A stretch of DNA of 53,412 bases from Candidatus Latescibacterota bacterium (GTDB taxonomy: Bacteria; Krumholzibacteriota; Krumholzibacteriia; G020349025), in contig CP070763.1 of NCBI GenBank assembly GCA_020349025.1, positions 2,551,993-2,605,404 on the forward strand, read 5' to 3'. The notes under the pieces are model-generated. The model did no database searches. It was not told the DNA's origin and saw nothing but the letters and a program-made list of their open reading frames with translations. Numbering within the stretch: the stretch's first letter is position 1; every line of letters starts with the position of its first letter. Positions 26,902 through 34,583 of the stretch are shown here, piece after piece. The position numbers were made by a program, and so were the translations under genes.

Positions 26902-28358
26902 TGGATCCGGCGACGCTCACCCTGTCCGCAATGGCGCAGCAGCTGCACGCCGGCTCGCTGCAGCCGACCACCCTCGTGGATGCGTGTCTGGCTCGCGTTG
27001 CAGCACGTGACGAGAGGCTGCACTGCATGACGCAGGTGTTCGCCGACGAGGCGCGCGTGCGTGCACGCGCGCTCGAAGCGGACACCCCAGGAGGGCCTCT
27101 GTGGGGTATCCCGTGGGTGGCGAAGGACATCCTGGCGACGCGCCTCGGGCGCACGACGTGTGGCTCGCGGATGCTCGAGCACTTCCGCAGCCCCTACGAT
27201 GCCACCGTGGTGCAGCGTCTCGAGGAAGCGGGCGCGATCCTGTTGGGGAAGAGCAACATGGACGAGTTCGGCATGGGCTCCTCCACCGAGAACTCGGCGT
27301 TCGGCGACTCGCGCAACCCATGGGATCCGGAGCGCGTCCCCGGAGGCTCGAGCGGTGGCTCGGCCGCAGCCGTTGCTGCCGACTACTGTGGCTTCGCGCT
27401 CGGCACCGATACGGGTGGCTCGATCCGGCAACCCGCAGCATTCTGCGGTGTCGTCGGGCTCAAACCGACGTACGGCCGCGTGTCGCGTTACGGACAGGTG
27501 GCCTTCGCGAGCTCGCTGGATCAAATTGGACCGATCACGAAGTGCGTCGAGGACGCGGCGCTCGTCCTCCAGGCCGTGGCGGGACACGACCCGCGCGACT
27601 CGACCTCGCTGCGCGAGGCCGTTCCGCAATGGGGGACCGAGCTCGAGAGCGTGCCCGCGGCGCCCGCCGCCGTGCGCGTCGGGGTGCCGCGCAACTTCGT
27701 CCAGCATGGCGTCGAAGCCGCCGTGCGCGCCGATTTCGCCCACGTCCTCGACACCCTGCGTGCTGCAGGCGCAAGCATCGTCGACGTGGAGATTCCGCAC
27801 GCGCGTTACGCGATCGCGGCGTACTACATCATCGCCACCGCGGAAGCCTCCTCCAACCTGGCGCGCTACGACGGCGTGCGCTACACGCGCCGCGAGGACG
27901 CGAGTGACCTGGGAGAGCTGTACGCACGCACGCGCACGCTGGGGTTCGGCCGCGAGGTGAAGCGGAGAATTCTTCTCGGCACCTTCGTTCTCTCGTCCGG
28001 TTACTACGACGCCTACTATCTGCGCGCACAGAAGGTGCGCACACTCTTGCGCGGCGATTTCGATGCCGCTTTCGCCAAGTGCGATATCCTGGCCATGCCG
28101 ACGTCGCCGACGCCGCCCTTTCGCCTCGGGGAGCGCACGCAGGACCCGCTGCAGATGTATCTCTCGGACGTCTTCACCGTTCCTGCCAACCTGGCGGGGC
28201 TTCCCGCTGCATCGATCCCGACCGCAGTCGTGGACGGCTTGCCGCTCGGAGTCCAGATCTACGCGCCTGCGCTCGAGGAGAGTCGGCTGCTGCACGCGGC
28301 GGCCTGGCTGCAGGGACTTCTCGGCTTCGAGCGACTGACGCATCGTGGTCGCGCGTGA
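26901..28358 (+). CDS. gatA: Asp/Glu-tRNA amidotransferase subunit A (amidase)
   Basis: Glutaminase/amidase subunit, 485 residues, that frees ammonia from glutamine for tRNA amidation. The Ser-cisSer-Lys triad is complete at K75 (VAKDI), S150 (GGSSGGS) and S174 (TGGSIRQPA), with the same spacing as in characterised GatA. The start is a GTG at 26901 that overlaps the gatC stop (TAGTG), preceded by GAGGAG. Presence of the complete operon means that Gln-tRNA and/or Asn-tRNA are made here by transamidation. Confidence 0.97.
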   Translation: MDPATLTLSAMAQQLHAGSLQPTTLVDACLARVAARDERLHCMTQVFADEARVRARALEADTPGGPLWGIPWVAKDILATRLGRTTCGSRMLEHFRSPYDATVVQRLEEAGAILLGKSNMDEFGMGSSTENSAFGDSRNPWDPERVPGGSSGGSAAAVAADYCGFALGTDTGGSIRQPAAFCGVVGLKPTYGRVSRYGQVAFASSLDQIGPITKCVEDAALVLQAVAGHDPRDSTSLREAVPQWGTELESVPAAPAAVRVGVPRNFVQHGVEAAVRADFAHVLDTLRAAGASIVDVEIPHARYAIAAYYIIATAEASSNLARYDGVRYTRREDASDLGELYARTRTLGFGREVKRRILLGTFVLSSGYYDAYYLRAQKVRTLLRGDFDAAFAKCDILAMPTSPTPPFRLGERTQDPLQMYLSDVFTVPANLAGLPAASIPTAVVDGLPLGVQIYAPALEESRLLHAAAWLQGLLGFERLTHRGRA

Positions 28359-28407
28359 CCGCTGCCCGAGCGGCGCGCGCGGCGAAGTCCGTCGGAAGGG
28401 GCATCAC

Positions 28408-29841
28408 GTGCGCTACGAAGCGGTCATCGGTCTCGAAGTGCACGCGCAGCTGCTCACGCAGAGTAAGATCTTCTGCGCCTGCAGCACGCGCTTCGGCGCC
28501 GCGGCGAATACACAAACCTGTCCCGTGTGTACTGGGATGCCGGGCGTGCTTCCGGTGCTCAACGAGATGGCGGTCGAGTATGCGGTGCGCATGGGGATGG
28601 CGACCGCGTGCACCATTCGCCAACGCAGCCGTTTCGCGCGCAAGAACTACTTCTATCCGGATCTGCCGAAGGGCTACCAGATCTCTCAGTTCGAGGAGCC
28701 GTTGTGCACGCAGGGGCACCTAACGATCGAAACGCAGGCCGGGGAGCGCACGGTCCGGATCGAACGCATCCATCTCGAGGAGGACGCCGGCAAGACGTTG
28801 CACGATCAGGATCCAGATTCGAGCCTGGTCGATCTCAACCGCACCGGCACGCCCCTCATCGAAATCGTCAGCGAGCCGGACCTGCGCGATCCGCTCGAGG
28901 CGCACGCGTACCTCGCGAAGCTGAAGCAGATTCTGGTCTACCTCGAGATTTGCGACGGCAACATGGAGGAGGGGAGCTTGCGTTGTGACGCCAACGTCTC
29001 GCTCCGGCCCGTCGGTGAATCGAGGCTCGGGACGAAGACGGAGATCAAGAACCTCAACTCCTTCAAAGGTGTCGAGGCAGCACTGCGCCACGAGATCGAG
29101 CGTCAGGCGGCGCTGCTCGACGGGGGAGAACGCGTCGTGCAGGAGACGCGCCTCTGGGACGCGCAGCGCGGCGAAACGCGCGTGATGCGCTCGAAGGAGG
29201 AGGCGCACGACTACCGCTATTTTCCGGAACCCGACCTGCTGCCACTCGTCCTCGATGCGGCGTGGCTGGAGCGCGTGCGCGCGGCGCTTCCGGAGCTGCC
29301 CGACGCCAAGCGCGAGCGTTTCCAGGTGCAGTACAGCCTCGGACGCTACGACGCTCACGTTCTCACCGGCACGCAGGCACTCGCGGACTACTATGAGAGT
29401 GCCGTGGCGGCCGGAGGTGAGCCGAAGCGCATCGCCAACTGGGTGCAGACGGAGCTCCAGGGCCTGCTCAACGCGCGCGGGATCGGCATCGAGGCCTCAC
29501 CCATCTCCGCCGCGTCGTTGTCGGAGCTCGTCCGCCTCATCGAGGCCGATCGCATCTCGGGCAAGATGGCGAAGGAGGTCTTCGCGGAGATGCAGCGCAG
29601 CGGCGAAGCACCCGGATCGATCGTCGAGCGGCGCGGCATGCAACAGATCTCCGACCGCACGGCACTGCTCCCCGTGGTGCAGCAGATTCTCGCGGCGAAT
29701 CCAGGTGCGGTGGAGAAGTACCGCGACGGCAAAACGAAGCTGCTCGGCTTCTTCGTCGGTCAGGCGATGAAAGCAACGCGCGGTCGAGCCAACCCGCAGG
29801 AGCTGGAGCAGCTCCTGCGCGAGTCGCTCGATTCCTCTTGA
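28408..29841 (+). CDS. gatB: Asp/Glu-tRNA amidotransferase subunit B
   Basis: tRNA-binding kinase subunit of 477 residues that phosphorylates the misacylated Glu/Asp on tRNA. The N-terminal [13 protein letters not shown], the zinc-site cysteines CAC and CPVC, and [11 protein letters not shown] are hallmarks; the C-terminal YqeY-like tail domain ([16 protein letters not shown]) is present. The GTG start at 28408 follows GGAAGGGG and begins exactly at the conserved motif; the ORF could extend 21 codons into the gatA end but without conserved sequence. The gap to gatA is 49 bp. Confidence 0.97.
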   Translation: MRYEAVIGLEVHAQLLTQSKIFCACSTRFGAAANTQTCPVCTGMPGVLPVLNEMAVEYAVRMGMATACTIRQRSRFARKNYFYPDLPKGYQISQFEEPLCTQGHLTIETQAGERTVRIERIHLEEDAGKTLHDQDPDSSLVDLNRTGTPLIEIVSEPDLRDPLEAHAYLAKLKQILVYLEICDGNMEEGSLRCDANVSLRPVGESRLGTKTEIKNLNSFKGVEAALRHEIERQAALLDGGERVVQETRLWDAQRGETRVMRSKEEAHDYRYFPEPDLLPLVLDAAWLERVRAALPELPDAKRERFQVQYSLGRYDAHVLTGTQALADYYESAVAAGGEPKRIANWVQTELQGLLNARGIGIEASPISAASLSELVRLIEADRISGKMAKEVFAEMQRSGEAPGSIVERRGMQQISDRTALLPVVQQILAANPGAVEKYRDGKTKLLGFFVGQAMKATRGRANPQELEQLLRESLDSS

Positions 29842-29905
29842 GCTGCGCTTCGGCTCGCGCGGCGTCGGGTGATGTTCTTCCGCCCACCGAGGAGCCAGGG
29901 TTGCG

Positions 29906-30280
29906 ATGGGATTCGTTGTCGAATGCACGGCGTGTGGTGCCAGCTATGCGGGTGTTCTGCTCTCGCGCGGTGCGCGTTGCCGCTGCGGTGCGCTCCTGCC
30001 GCCGGCGACTCCTGGCCGAGCAGTCGACCGCGAAGCGCTCCTGCGCGAAGAGGCCGCACTGCGCGAGGTGCGGCGGCTTGCCGACCGCATCTGCTTCTTG
30101 ATCGTCGCGACGGACACGCCGCGGGTGGATGTCGACATCCAGCGGATCGCGCTCGAGCGCCGCTGTCGGCAGCTGTTTCCGGATCGCATGCACGTCTACC
30201 GCCTGGTCTACGAGAGCCGATTCCACCGCCTCTGGGAGCAGTTCCGGGCCCGCCGCGACCAGGACGCTGAGAGCTCCTGA
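29906..30280 (+). CDS. Small zinc-ribbon protein of unknown function
   Basis: A 124-residue protein I cannot place in a family. The N-terminus has four cysteines arranged as a short zinc ribbon (C7-x-x-C10 and C25-x-C27), followed by a helix rich in Glu/Arg (about 42-60) and a second domain (60-115) that begins RICFLIVATDTPRVDVDIQR and ends in an Arg-rich helix. The ATG at 29906 has GGAG 11 nt upstream. It lies 64 bp after gatB in the same direction and ends 4 bp from the stop of pdxT on the other strand. Coding is supported by the patterned cysteines and the placement. Confidence 0.65.
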   Translation: MGFVVECTACGASYAGVLLSRGARCRCGALLPPATPGRAVDREALLREEAALREVRRLADRICFLIVATDTPRVDVDIQRIALERRCRQLFPDRMHVYRLVYESRFHRLWEQFRARRDQDAESS

Positions 30281-30296
30281 CACGTCACTGCGTGTC
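30279..30296. terminator. Hairpin spanning both stop codons (zinc-ribbon gene / pdxT)
   Basis: GACACG (30279-30284), loop TCACTG, CGTGTC (30291-30296). The perfect 6-bp stem begins within one stop codon and its loop holds the other. It is the only candidate terminator between these convergent genes; there is no T-tract. Confidence 0.4.
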
Positions 30297-30887
30297 CGGC
30301 GCCATGCACGCTTCGGCGAAGTCACGCGCCAGATCCAGGAAGCGCCGGTGGACTCGGGTGTCGTGGGTGAGCTCGGGGTGGAAGGTCGTTGCGATGACGC
30401 GACCCGACTCCACCCAAACGGGTTCCTCGTGCAGGTGGGCGCGCACTCGGACGGCGGAGCCGACGCGCACGATGCGCGGCGCGCGGATCAGGACCGCTTC
30501 GATCGAGGGCGCCTCCGGATCGTCCGTCGCCGCGTCGATGACGCGGCTCTCGGTCTGACGGCCGTAGCCGTTGCGCTCGATGCCGATGTCGATGCCGTCC
30601 AAGCCGCGACCGTCCGGATTGCGCACCTCGCGTGCCAGAAGGATCGCTCCCGCGCAGGTGCCGAAGGCGGCGCCGCCCGAGCGCAGGAAGCAGCGCAGCG
30701 CCTCGTCGAGCTGTGTCCGACGCAGGAAGTGCCACATCGTCGTGCTCTCGCCGCCCGGCAGCACGACCCCGTGCAGGTCGTCGAGATCGTGGGCACGGCG
30801 CACCTCCCGCGCTCTGCACCCGAGTCGCTCGAGCACCGCCTCGTGCGCCTGGATGTCACCCTGGAGTGCCAGGACACCGACTCGCAT
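30285..30887 (-). CDS. pdxT: Pyridoxal 5'-phosphate synthase glutaminase subunit PdxT
   Basis: Class I glutaminase of 200 residues that supplies ammonia to PdxS. The triad is C78 (FGTCAG), H170 and E172 (TTFHPELT), with the oxyanion motif PGGES at 45-49; the length and numbering match characterised PdxT almost exactly. The ATG at 30887 follows AAGGAGAGG. It lies 43 bp after pdxS, so the two form an operon for de novo vitamin B6 by the DXP-independent route. Confidence 0.97.
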   Translation of the reverse strand: MRVGVLALQGDIQAHEAVLERLGCRAREVRRAHDLDDLHGVVLPGGESTTMWHFLRRTQLDEALRCFLRSGGAAFGTCAGAILLAREVRNPDGRGLDGIDIGIERNGYGRQTESRVIDAATDDPEAPSIEAVLIRAPRIVRVGSAVRVRAHLHEEPVWVESGRVIATTFHPELTHDTRVHRRFLDLARDFAEACMAPDTQ

Positions 30888-30930
30888 GTCCTCTCCTTGG
30901 CGCCGTCGCCCCGCGGCGCGCTCGCGCCTC

Positions 30931-31809
30931 CTACCAGCCGCGCGTTTGCAGCAGGTCCTTCTCATCCATGCGGCTGACCTCCAGTCCCGGCATGGCTTCA
31001 CCGAGCCCCTCGTGTGCTTTCAGCACCTCCTCCGGCTCCTTGTGGTGGAGCACGGCGTGCACGATCGCGCGCGCCCGGCTCTCCGGATCCTCCGACTTGA
31101 AGATGCCGGAACCGACGAACACCGTCTCGGCTCCGAGCTGCATGAGGAGCGCTGCATCGGCCGGTGTCGCGACTCCACCGGCGGCGAAGTTGGGAACCGG
31201 AAGCTTGCCCTTCTCGTGCACCCAGCGCACGAGCTCGACCGGCGCACCCAACTCCTTCGCTTCGTGCACGAGCTCCTCCGCGTCGAGCATCCGCAGCCGG
31301 CGCATCTGTGCGTTGACGGTGCGCAGGTGCCGCACCGCCTCGACGACGTTTCCGGAGCCCGCCTCACCCTTCGTGCGGATCAGGGCGGCACCCTCGGCGA
31401 TGCGCCGCAGCGCCTCACCCAGGTCGCGGCAGCCGCACACGAAGGGCACGCGAAACGACCACTTGTCGATGTGGTTGGTCTCGTCGGCGGGTGTGAGGAC
31501 CTCGCTCTCGTCGATGAAGTCGACCTTCAGTGCCTCGAGAACCTGGGCTTCCGCGAAGTGACCGATGCGGACCTTCGCCATGACCGGAATCGACACGACG
31601 TGCATGATCTCACGGATCTTGTCGGGAGAAGCCATCCGGGCCACGCCGCCCTGGGCGCGGATGTCCGCTGGAACGCGCTCGAGCGCCATGACCGCGACGG
31701 CACCGGCGCGCTCGGCGATGCTCGCCTGCTCCGCGTTCGTGACGTCCATGATGACGCCGTTACGCAGCATCTCGGCGAGACCGGTTTTGACTCGGATTTC
31801 GTTCTGCAT
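30931..31809 (-). CDS. pdxS: Pyridoxal 5'-phosphate synthase lyase subunit PdxS
   Basis: TIM-barrel synthase of 292 residues making PLP from ribose 5-phosphate, glyceraldehyde 3-phosphate and ammonia from PdxT. The catalytic lysines are K79 ([10 protein letters not shown]) and K147 (LIRTKGEAG), and the family sequence is highly conserved throughout ([25 protein letters not shown]). The ATG at 31809 has GAGGAG upstream. It follows the regulator gene by 63 bp on the same strand. Confidence 0.98.
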   Translation of the reverse strand: MQNEIRVKTGLAEMLRNGVIMDVTNAEQASIAERAGAVAVMALERVPADIRAQGGVARMASPDKIREIMHVVSIPVMAKVRIGHFAEAQVLEALKVDFIDESEVLTPADETNHIDKWSFRVPFVCGCRDLGEALRRIAEGAALIRTKGEAGSGNVVEAVRHLRTVNAQMRRLRMLDAEELVHEAKELGAPVELVRWVHEKGKLPVPNFAAGGVATPADAALLMQLGAETVFVGSGIFKSEDPESRARAIVHAVLHHKEPEEVLKAHEGLGEAMPGLEVSRMDEKDLLQTRGW

Positions 31810-31872
31810 GGGGCTTTCTCCTCGGCTTCGAGATCGGGCGACCGTCCCACGCCGGAGTCGCCGCCGCGATTC

Positions 31873-33399
31873 TCAGATATACGGTCTGACGTTGCTGCCG
31901 CCGTCTGCGCGTCGAGTCTCTTGCGCCAGCACGTGCAGATGCCGACCGACCACGGCGAGACCGCCGTCGATCTCCTCCTCGTTCACTCGACTGATGCTGA
32001 GCCGTACGCATCCGTACCCTGGATCGCTGGGGAAGAAGTGCCGTCCCGGGGAAACGTGCACGCCATCGCGCGCCACGCGTGCCACGATCTCCGTTTCGGA
32101 CACTCCGTGCGGCAGCTCCAGCCAGACGCAGTAGCCACCCGCGGGGATGCGCCAGCGCGTCCCGGCTGGCATGTGGGCTCGCAGCGCGCTCGCGGTCCGA
32201 GCCATGCGCGCGCGATAGACGCGGCGCAGGCGTCGGAGGTGCTTGTCGTACTCGCCGCGCCGACAGAACTCCGCCAGCGTCGCCTGCAGGAGCACCGAGC
32301 TGTGGAAATCGGTCGCCCGCTTGAGCTGCTCGAGGTGCGATCCCAGCTGCGTATCGGCCACGAGCCAACCGATCCGGAAGCCTGGACACAGCCCTTTCGA
32401 GAAGGTGCCGACATAGCAGACGCGTCCGTGGCGGTCGAGCGCGCGCAGCGGCAGCACCTCGCCGCCATCCCAGCGCAGCTCCTCCTCGAACCCGTCCTCG
32501 AGGATGGCGAGGTCGTGCTCCGCGGCCATTTCCAGCAGCCGCCTGCGGTGTCGCTGCGAGGTCGTCACGCCGGTCGGGTTCTGGAAGTGCGGCATGGTGT
32601 AGAGGAACTTCACACGCCGCCGTTGGAGCAGGGTTTCCAGTTGCCTCAGGTCGAGTCCTTCCGGCGTCATCGGCACGGAGACGATCTCGGCACGGTAGAG
32701 CCGTAGAAGCGAGAGCAGGTTTCCGTACGTCGGCGATTCGACCACGACCGCGTCACCCGGATCGAGCAGCGCCTTGCAGAAGAGCTCGAGTCCCTGCTGC
32801 GCGCCGTTGACCACGAGAATCTCTTCCGCTTCCACCGGGTTGCCGGAGAGACGCATGCGCTGCGCGACGATGTCGCGGAACGGCTTGTACCCGCGTGTCG
32901 ATCCGTACTGCAGCAGCGAAACGCCTTCGCGGCGCAGCACGTCGTCGAGACAGCGCCGCAGGCGATCGACGGGGAAGAAGCGTTCATCCGGAATGATGCC
33001 GGTGAAATCGATGCTGTCGTCGAGCCGGGCGGCTGGAGCGCAGGGCGCGTCGATCTGGTCGCTGAGCACATCGAGGCCGTCGGCAAGAAGCCCTGTCCAA
33101 TCGGGTCGGGAGGGGATCGAAGCAGGGGCGGGGGCGGAAGCAGGACGCTCCTGGAGCGGGCCACGGCTGATCACGCGGGTCCCCTGGCCGACGCGCGCCT
33201 CGACGAAACCGTAGGCTGCAAGCGCATCGTACGCGCTGCACACGGTCGAGCGATTGACCCCGAGACTGCGGGCCAATCCGCGCGTCGCCGGCAGGCGGCT
33301 GCCGACCGCCAGATCCCCACTCTGGATCAGATCACGAATCTGCGCCTCGATCTGCTGGTGCAGCGGCGCCTTGGCGTCGCGATCCAGAAGCAGCTGCAT
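31873..33399 (-). CDS. pdxR: MocR/PdxR-type transcriptional regulator (GntR HTH + aminotransferase)
   Basis: Fusion regulator of 508 residues. Residues 1-75 form a GntR winged helix (HQQIEAQIRDLIQSGDLAVG, then LARSLGVNRSTVCSAY); residues about 130-495 form a class I aminotransferase domain that binds PLP, with D302 (ILEDGFEEE) and the Schiff-base lysine K335 in GTFSKGLCPG. A proline/alanine-rich linker (80-100) joins them. MocR proteins of this kind sense PLP and control pdxST. Here the gene stands directly upstream of pdxST on the same strand, so it could be co-transcribed with them. The ATG at 33399 follows GGAGG. Tandem TTGGACC boxes just upstream suggest autoregulation. Confidence 0.92.
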   Translation of the reverse strand: MQLLLDRDAKAPLHQQIEAQIRDLIQSGDLAVGSRLPATRGLARSLGVNRSTVCSAYDALAAYGFVEARVGQGTRVISRGPLQERPASAPAPASIPSRPDWTGLLADGLDVLSDQIDAPCAPAARLDDSIDFTGIIPDERFFPVDRLRRCLDDVLRREGVSLLQYGSTRGYKPFRDIVAQRMRLSGNPVEAEEILVVNGAQQGLELFCKALLDPGDAVVVESPTYGNLLSLLRLYRAEIVSVPMTPEGLDLRQLETLLQRRRVKFLYTMPHFQNPTGVTTSQRHRRRLLEMAAEHDLAILEDGFEEELRWDGGEVLPLRALDRHGRVCYVGTFSKGLCPGFRIGWLVADTQLGSHLEQLKRATDFHSSVLLQATLAEFCRRGEYDKHLRRLRRVYRARMARTASALRAHMPAGTRWRIPAGGYCVWLELPHGVSETEIVARVARDGVHVSPGRHFFPSDPGYGCVRLSISRVNEEEIDGGLAVVGRHLHVLAQETRRADGGSNVRPYI

Positions 33400-33419
33400 G
33401 ACGAGCCTCCGGCTGCGAA

Positions 33420-33488
33420 TGGACCAACCAATCGATCCTAGATTGCCCGTGCTGAGACATCAAGGGCCAATTGGACCCGTATTGGACC
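33420..33488. promoter_or_regulatory. Candidate PdxR operator boxes (TGGACC x3)
   Basis: TGGACC occurs at 33420-33425, 33472-33477 and 33483-33488. The last two sit in ATTGGACCC-like direct repeats exactly 11 bp apart, and the first is 52 bp from the second (about five helical turns). The palindrome CCAATTGG overlaps at 33467-33474. All are 20-90 bp upstream of the pdxR start. MocR regulators are known to bind direct plus inverted repeats of this size. Confidence 0.55.
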
Positions 33489-33561
33489 CAGCCAATTGCT
33501 GCGGAGCCCGTTCGAAGAGTCGATCGCAGCACCGCTTTACGTGTCAGCCGCGTGCTCGCGG

Positions 33562-33582
33562 GCTGTGCACGTCGTGCACAGC
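33562..33582. promoter_or_regulatory. Perfect 21-bp dyad in the pdxR / lamin-tail-gene intergenic region
   Basis: GCTGTGCACG (33562-33571), one central base, then its exact complement CGTGCACAGC (33573-33582). A one-base spacer makes a DNA operator more likely than an RNA hairpin. It lies 111 bp before the secreted protein gene. The 293-bp gap 33400-33692 holds this dyad, the TGGACC boxes and a Shine-Dalgarno site, but no gene I can see. Confidence 0.5.
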
Positions 33583-33692
33583 GTCGAGCGCGAAGAGCGC
33601 CGGCGCCCGAGCAGCCGCCGTCCGTTACGGAATGGAACGCGCTCTGCTGAGGGCACGGTGCCCCCGCACGCTCCCGACTCCAGGAGGGCTCC

Positions 33693-34337
33693 ATGTCCCG
33701 ACTGCTGCGAAGTCTCATCGTGGCCGCCAGCGTCTGCAGCGGCGTGACCTCGATCCTCGCCGCACCCGCATGTCACGGCCAGGTCCGCATCAATGAGATC
33801 CTGGCCGATCCGGCCAGTGACTGGAACGGCGATGCCGCCACCCACTTTCGCGACGACGAGTGGATCGAGATCGTCAACGCCGGCCCCGGCTCCGTGTCGC
33901 TCGACAGCCTGCGCCTCTCCGATGCGAGCAACGCCTTTCGCTACGGCTTCTCCGGAACCTTGTCTTCCGGGGATCACCGGATCGTCTACGGTAGTGACAG
34001 CGTCGCCTGGGAGAGCGAGCATGGGGAGAGCTCGGTCGGACTGTCGCTGAACAACGGCGGCGACAGCGTGCGGCTCTGGCAGATCAGCGGGGCCGAGACG
34101 CTGCTCGTCGACGAGTACACCTACGTGTCGCACGAAGTCGTCGACGATCGCTCCACCGCGCGCGTTCCCGATGGCGGCGACACGTGGCTTCTGTTCGATG
34201 CGCTCAATCCCTACTCGGGTGAGACGCCGCCGTTGGGGAGCGGCTGCCCACCCACGCCGGCGGAGTCGAACGCCTGCCCGACAGCCGTCGAATCGACCTC
34301 CTGGACCACCCTCAAGCGCCTCTTCGAAACGCCATGA
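33693..34337 (+). CDS. Secreted lamin-tail-domain protein with C-terminal tail motif
   Basis: A 214-residue exported protein. Residues 1-30 are a signal peptide (MSRLLRSLIVAASVCSG, cleavage near HGQ). The mature start VRINEILADPASDW opens a lamin tail domain (about 31-135), an Ig-like beta fold that includes EWIEIVNAGPGSVSLDSLRL. The rest is Ser/Gly-rich with two late cysteines. The last 20 residues begin CPTAVESTSWTTLKRLFE, matching the tail of the secreted protein at 7411-8151 without gaps. Bacterial lamin tail domains usually sit in surface or extracellular proteins. The ATG at 33693 follows CAGGAGGG. The stop overlaps the next start (ATGA). Confidence 0.88.
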   Translation: MSRLLRSLIVAASVCSGVTSILAAPACHGQVRINEILADPASDWNGDAATHFRDDEWIEIVNAGPGSVSLDSLRLSDASNAFRYGFSGTLSSGDHRIVYGSDSVAWESEHGESSVGLSLNNGGDSVRLWQISGAETLLVDEYTYVSHEVVDDRSTARVPDGGDTWLLFDALNPYSGETPPLGSGCPPTPAESNACPTAVESTSWTTLKRLFETP

Positions 34338-34555
34338 GCGCAGGTCGATCCGCCCAGACGGCGGGATGTGTGCTGGCGCTACGGCTCCTCATCGTGACCG
34401 GGCTCCTGGCCTCGACGCCGCCGGGGAGCACGCATGCCGCGATCGAGCGGCTGCGTTCAGGCCATCACCTGGCCGTGATGGCGTGCGCGCAGGCGGGGCT
34501 TGCGGGTCTCGTCGGCTGCGTCGCGGCTCCGGTGTGGCTGCTGCAATCGCCCTGA
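34334..34555 (+). CDS. Small putative membrane protein coupled to the lamin-tail gene
   Basis: A 73-residue open frame whose ATG overlaps the stop of the lamin-tail gene (ATGA). It has a hydrophobic segment near residues 10-27 and a second at 47-70 (LAVMACAQAGLAGLVGCVAAP), so it could be a two-helix membrane peptide or a signal-bearing small protein. No Shine-Dalgarno site is seen, as expected for coupled translation. I do not recognise it. It may also be chance open frame in GC-rich sequence, so confidence is moderate. Confidence 0.4.
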   Translation: MSAGRSAQTAGCVLALRLLIVTGLLASTPPGSTHAAIERLRSGHHLAVMACAQAGLAGLVGCVAAPVWLLQSP

Positions 34556-34583
34556 AGCGCGGGGCAAGCGCCACCTGTTGCGC

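Noticed and set aside
26859..28343. 494-codon - strand frame opposite gatA
   Set aside because: gatA with its complete Ser-Ser-Lys triad occupies the other strand; the frame has no conserved sequence.
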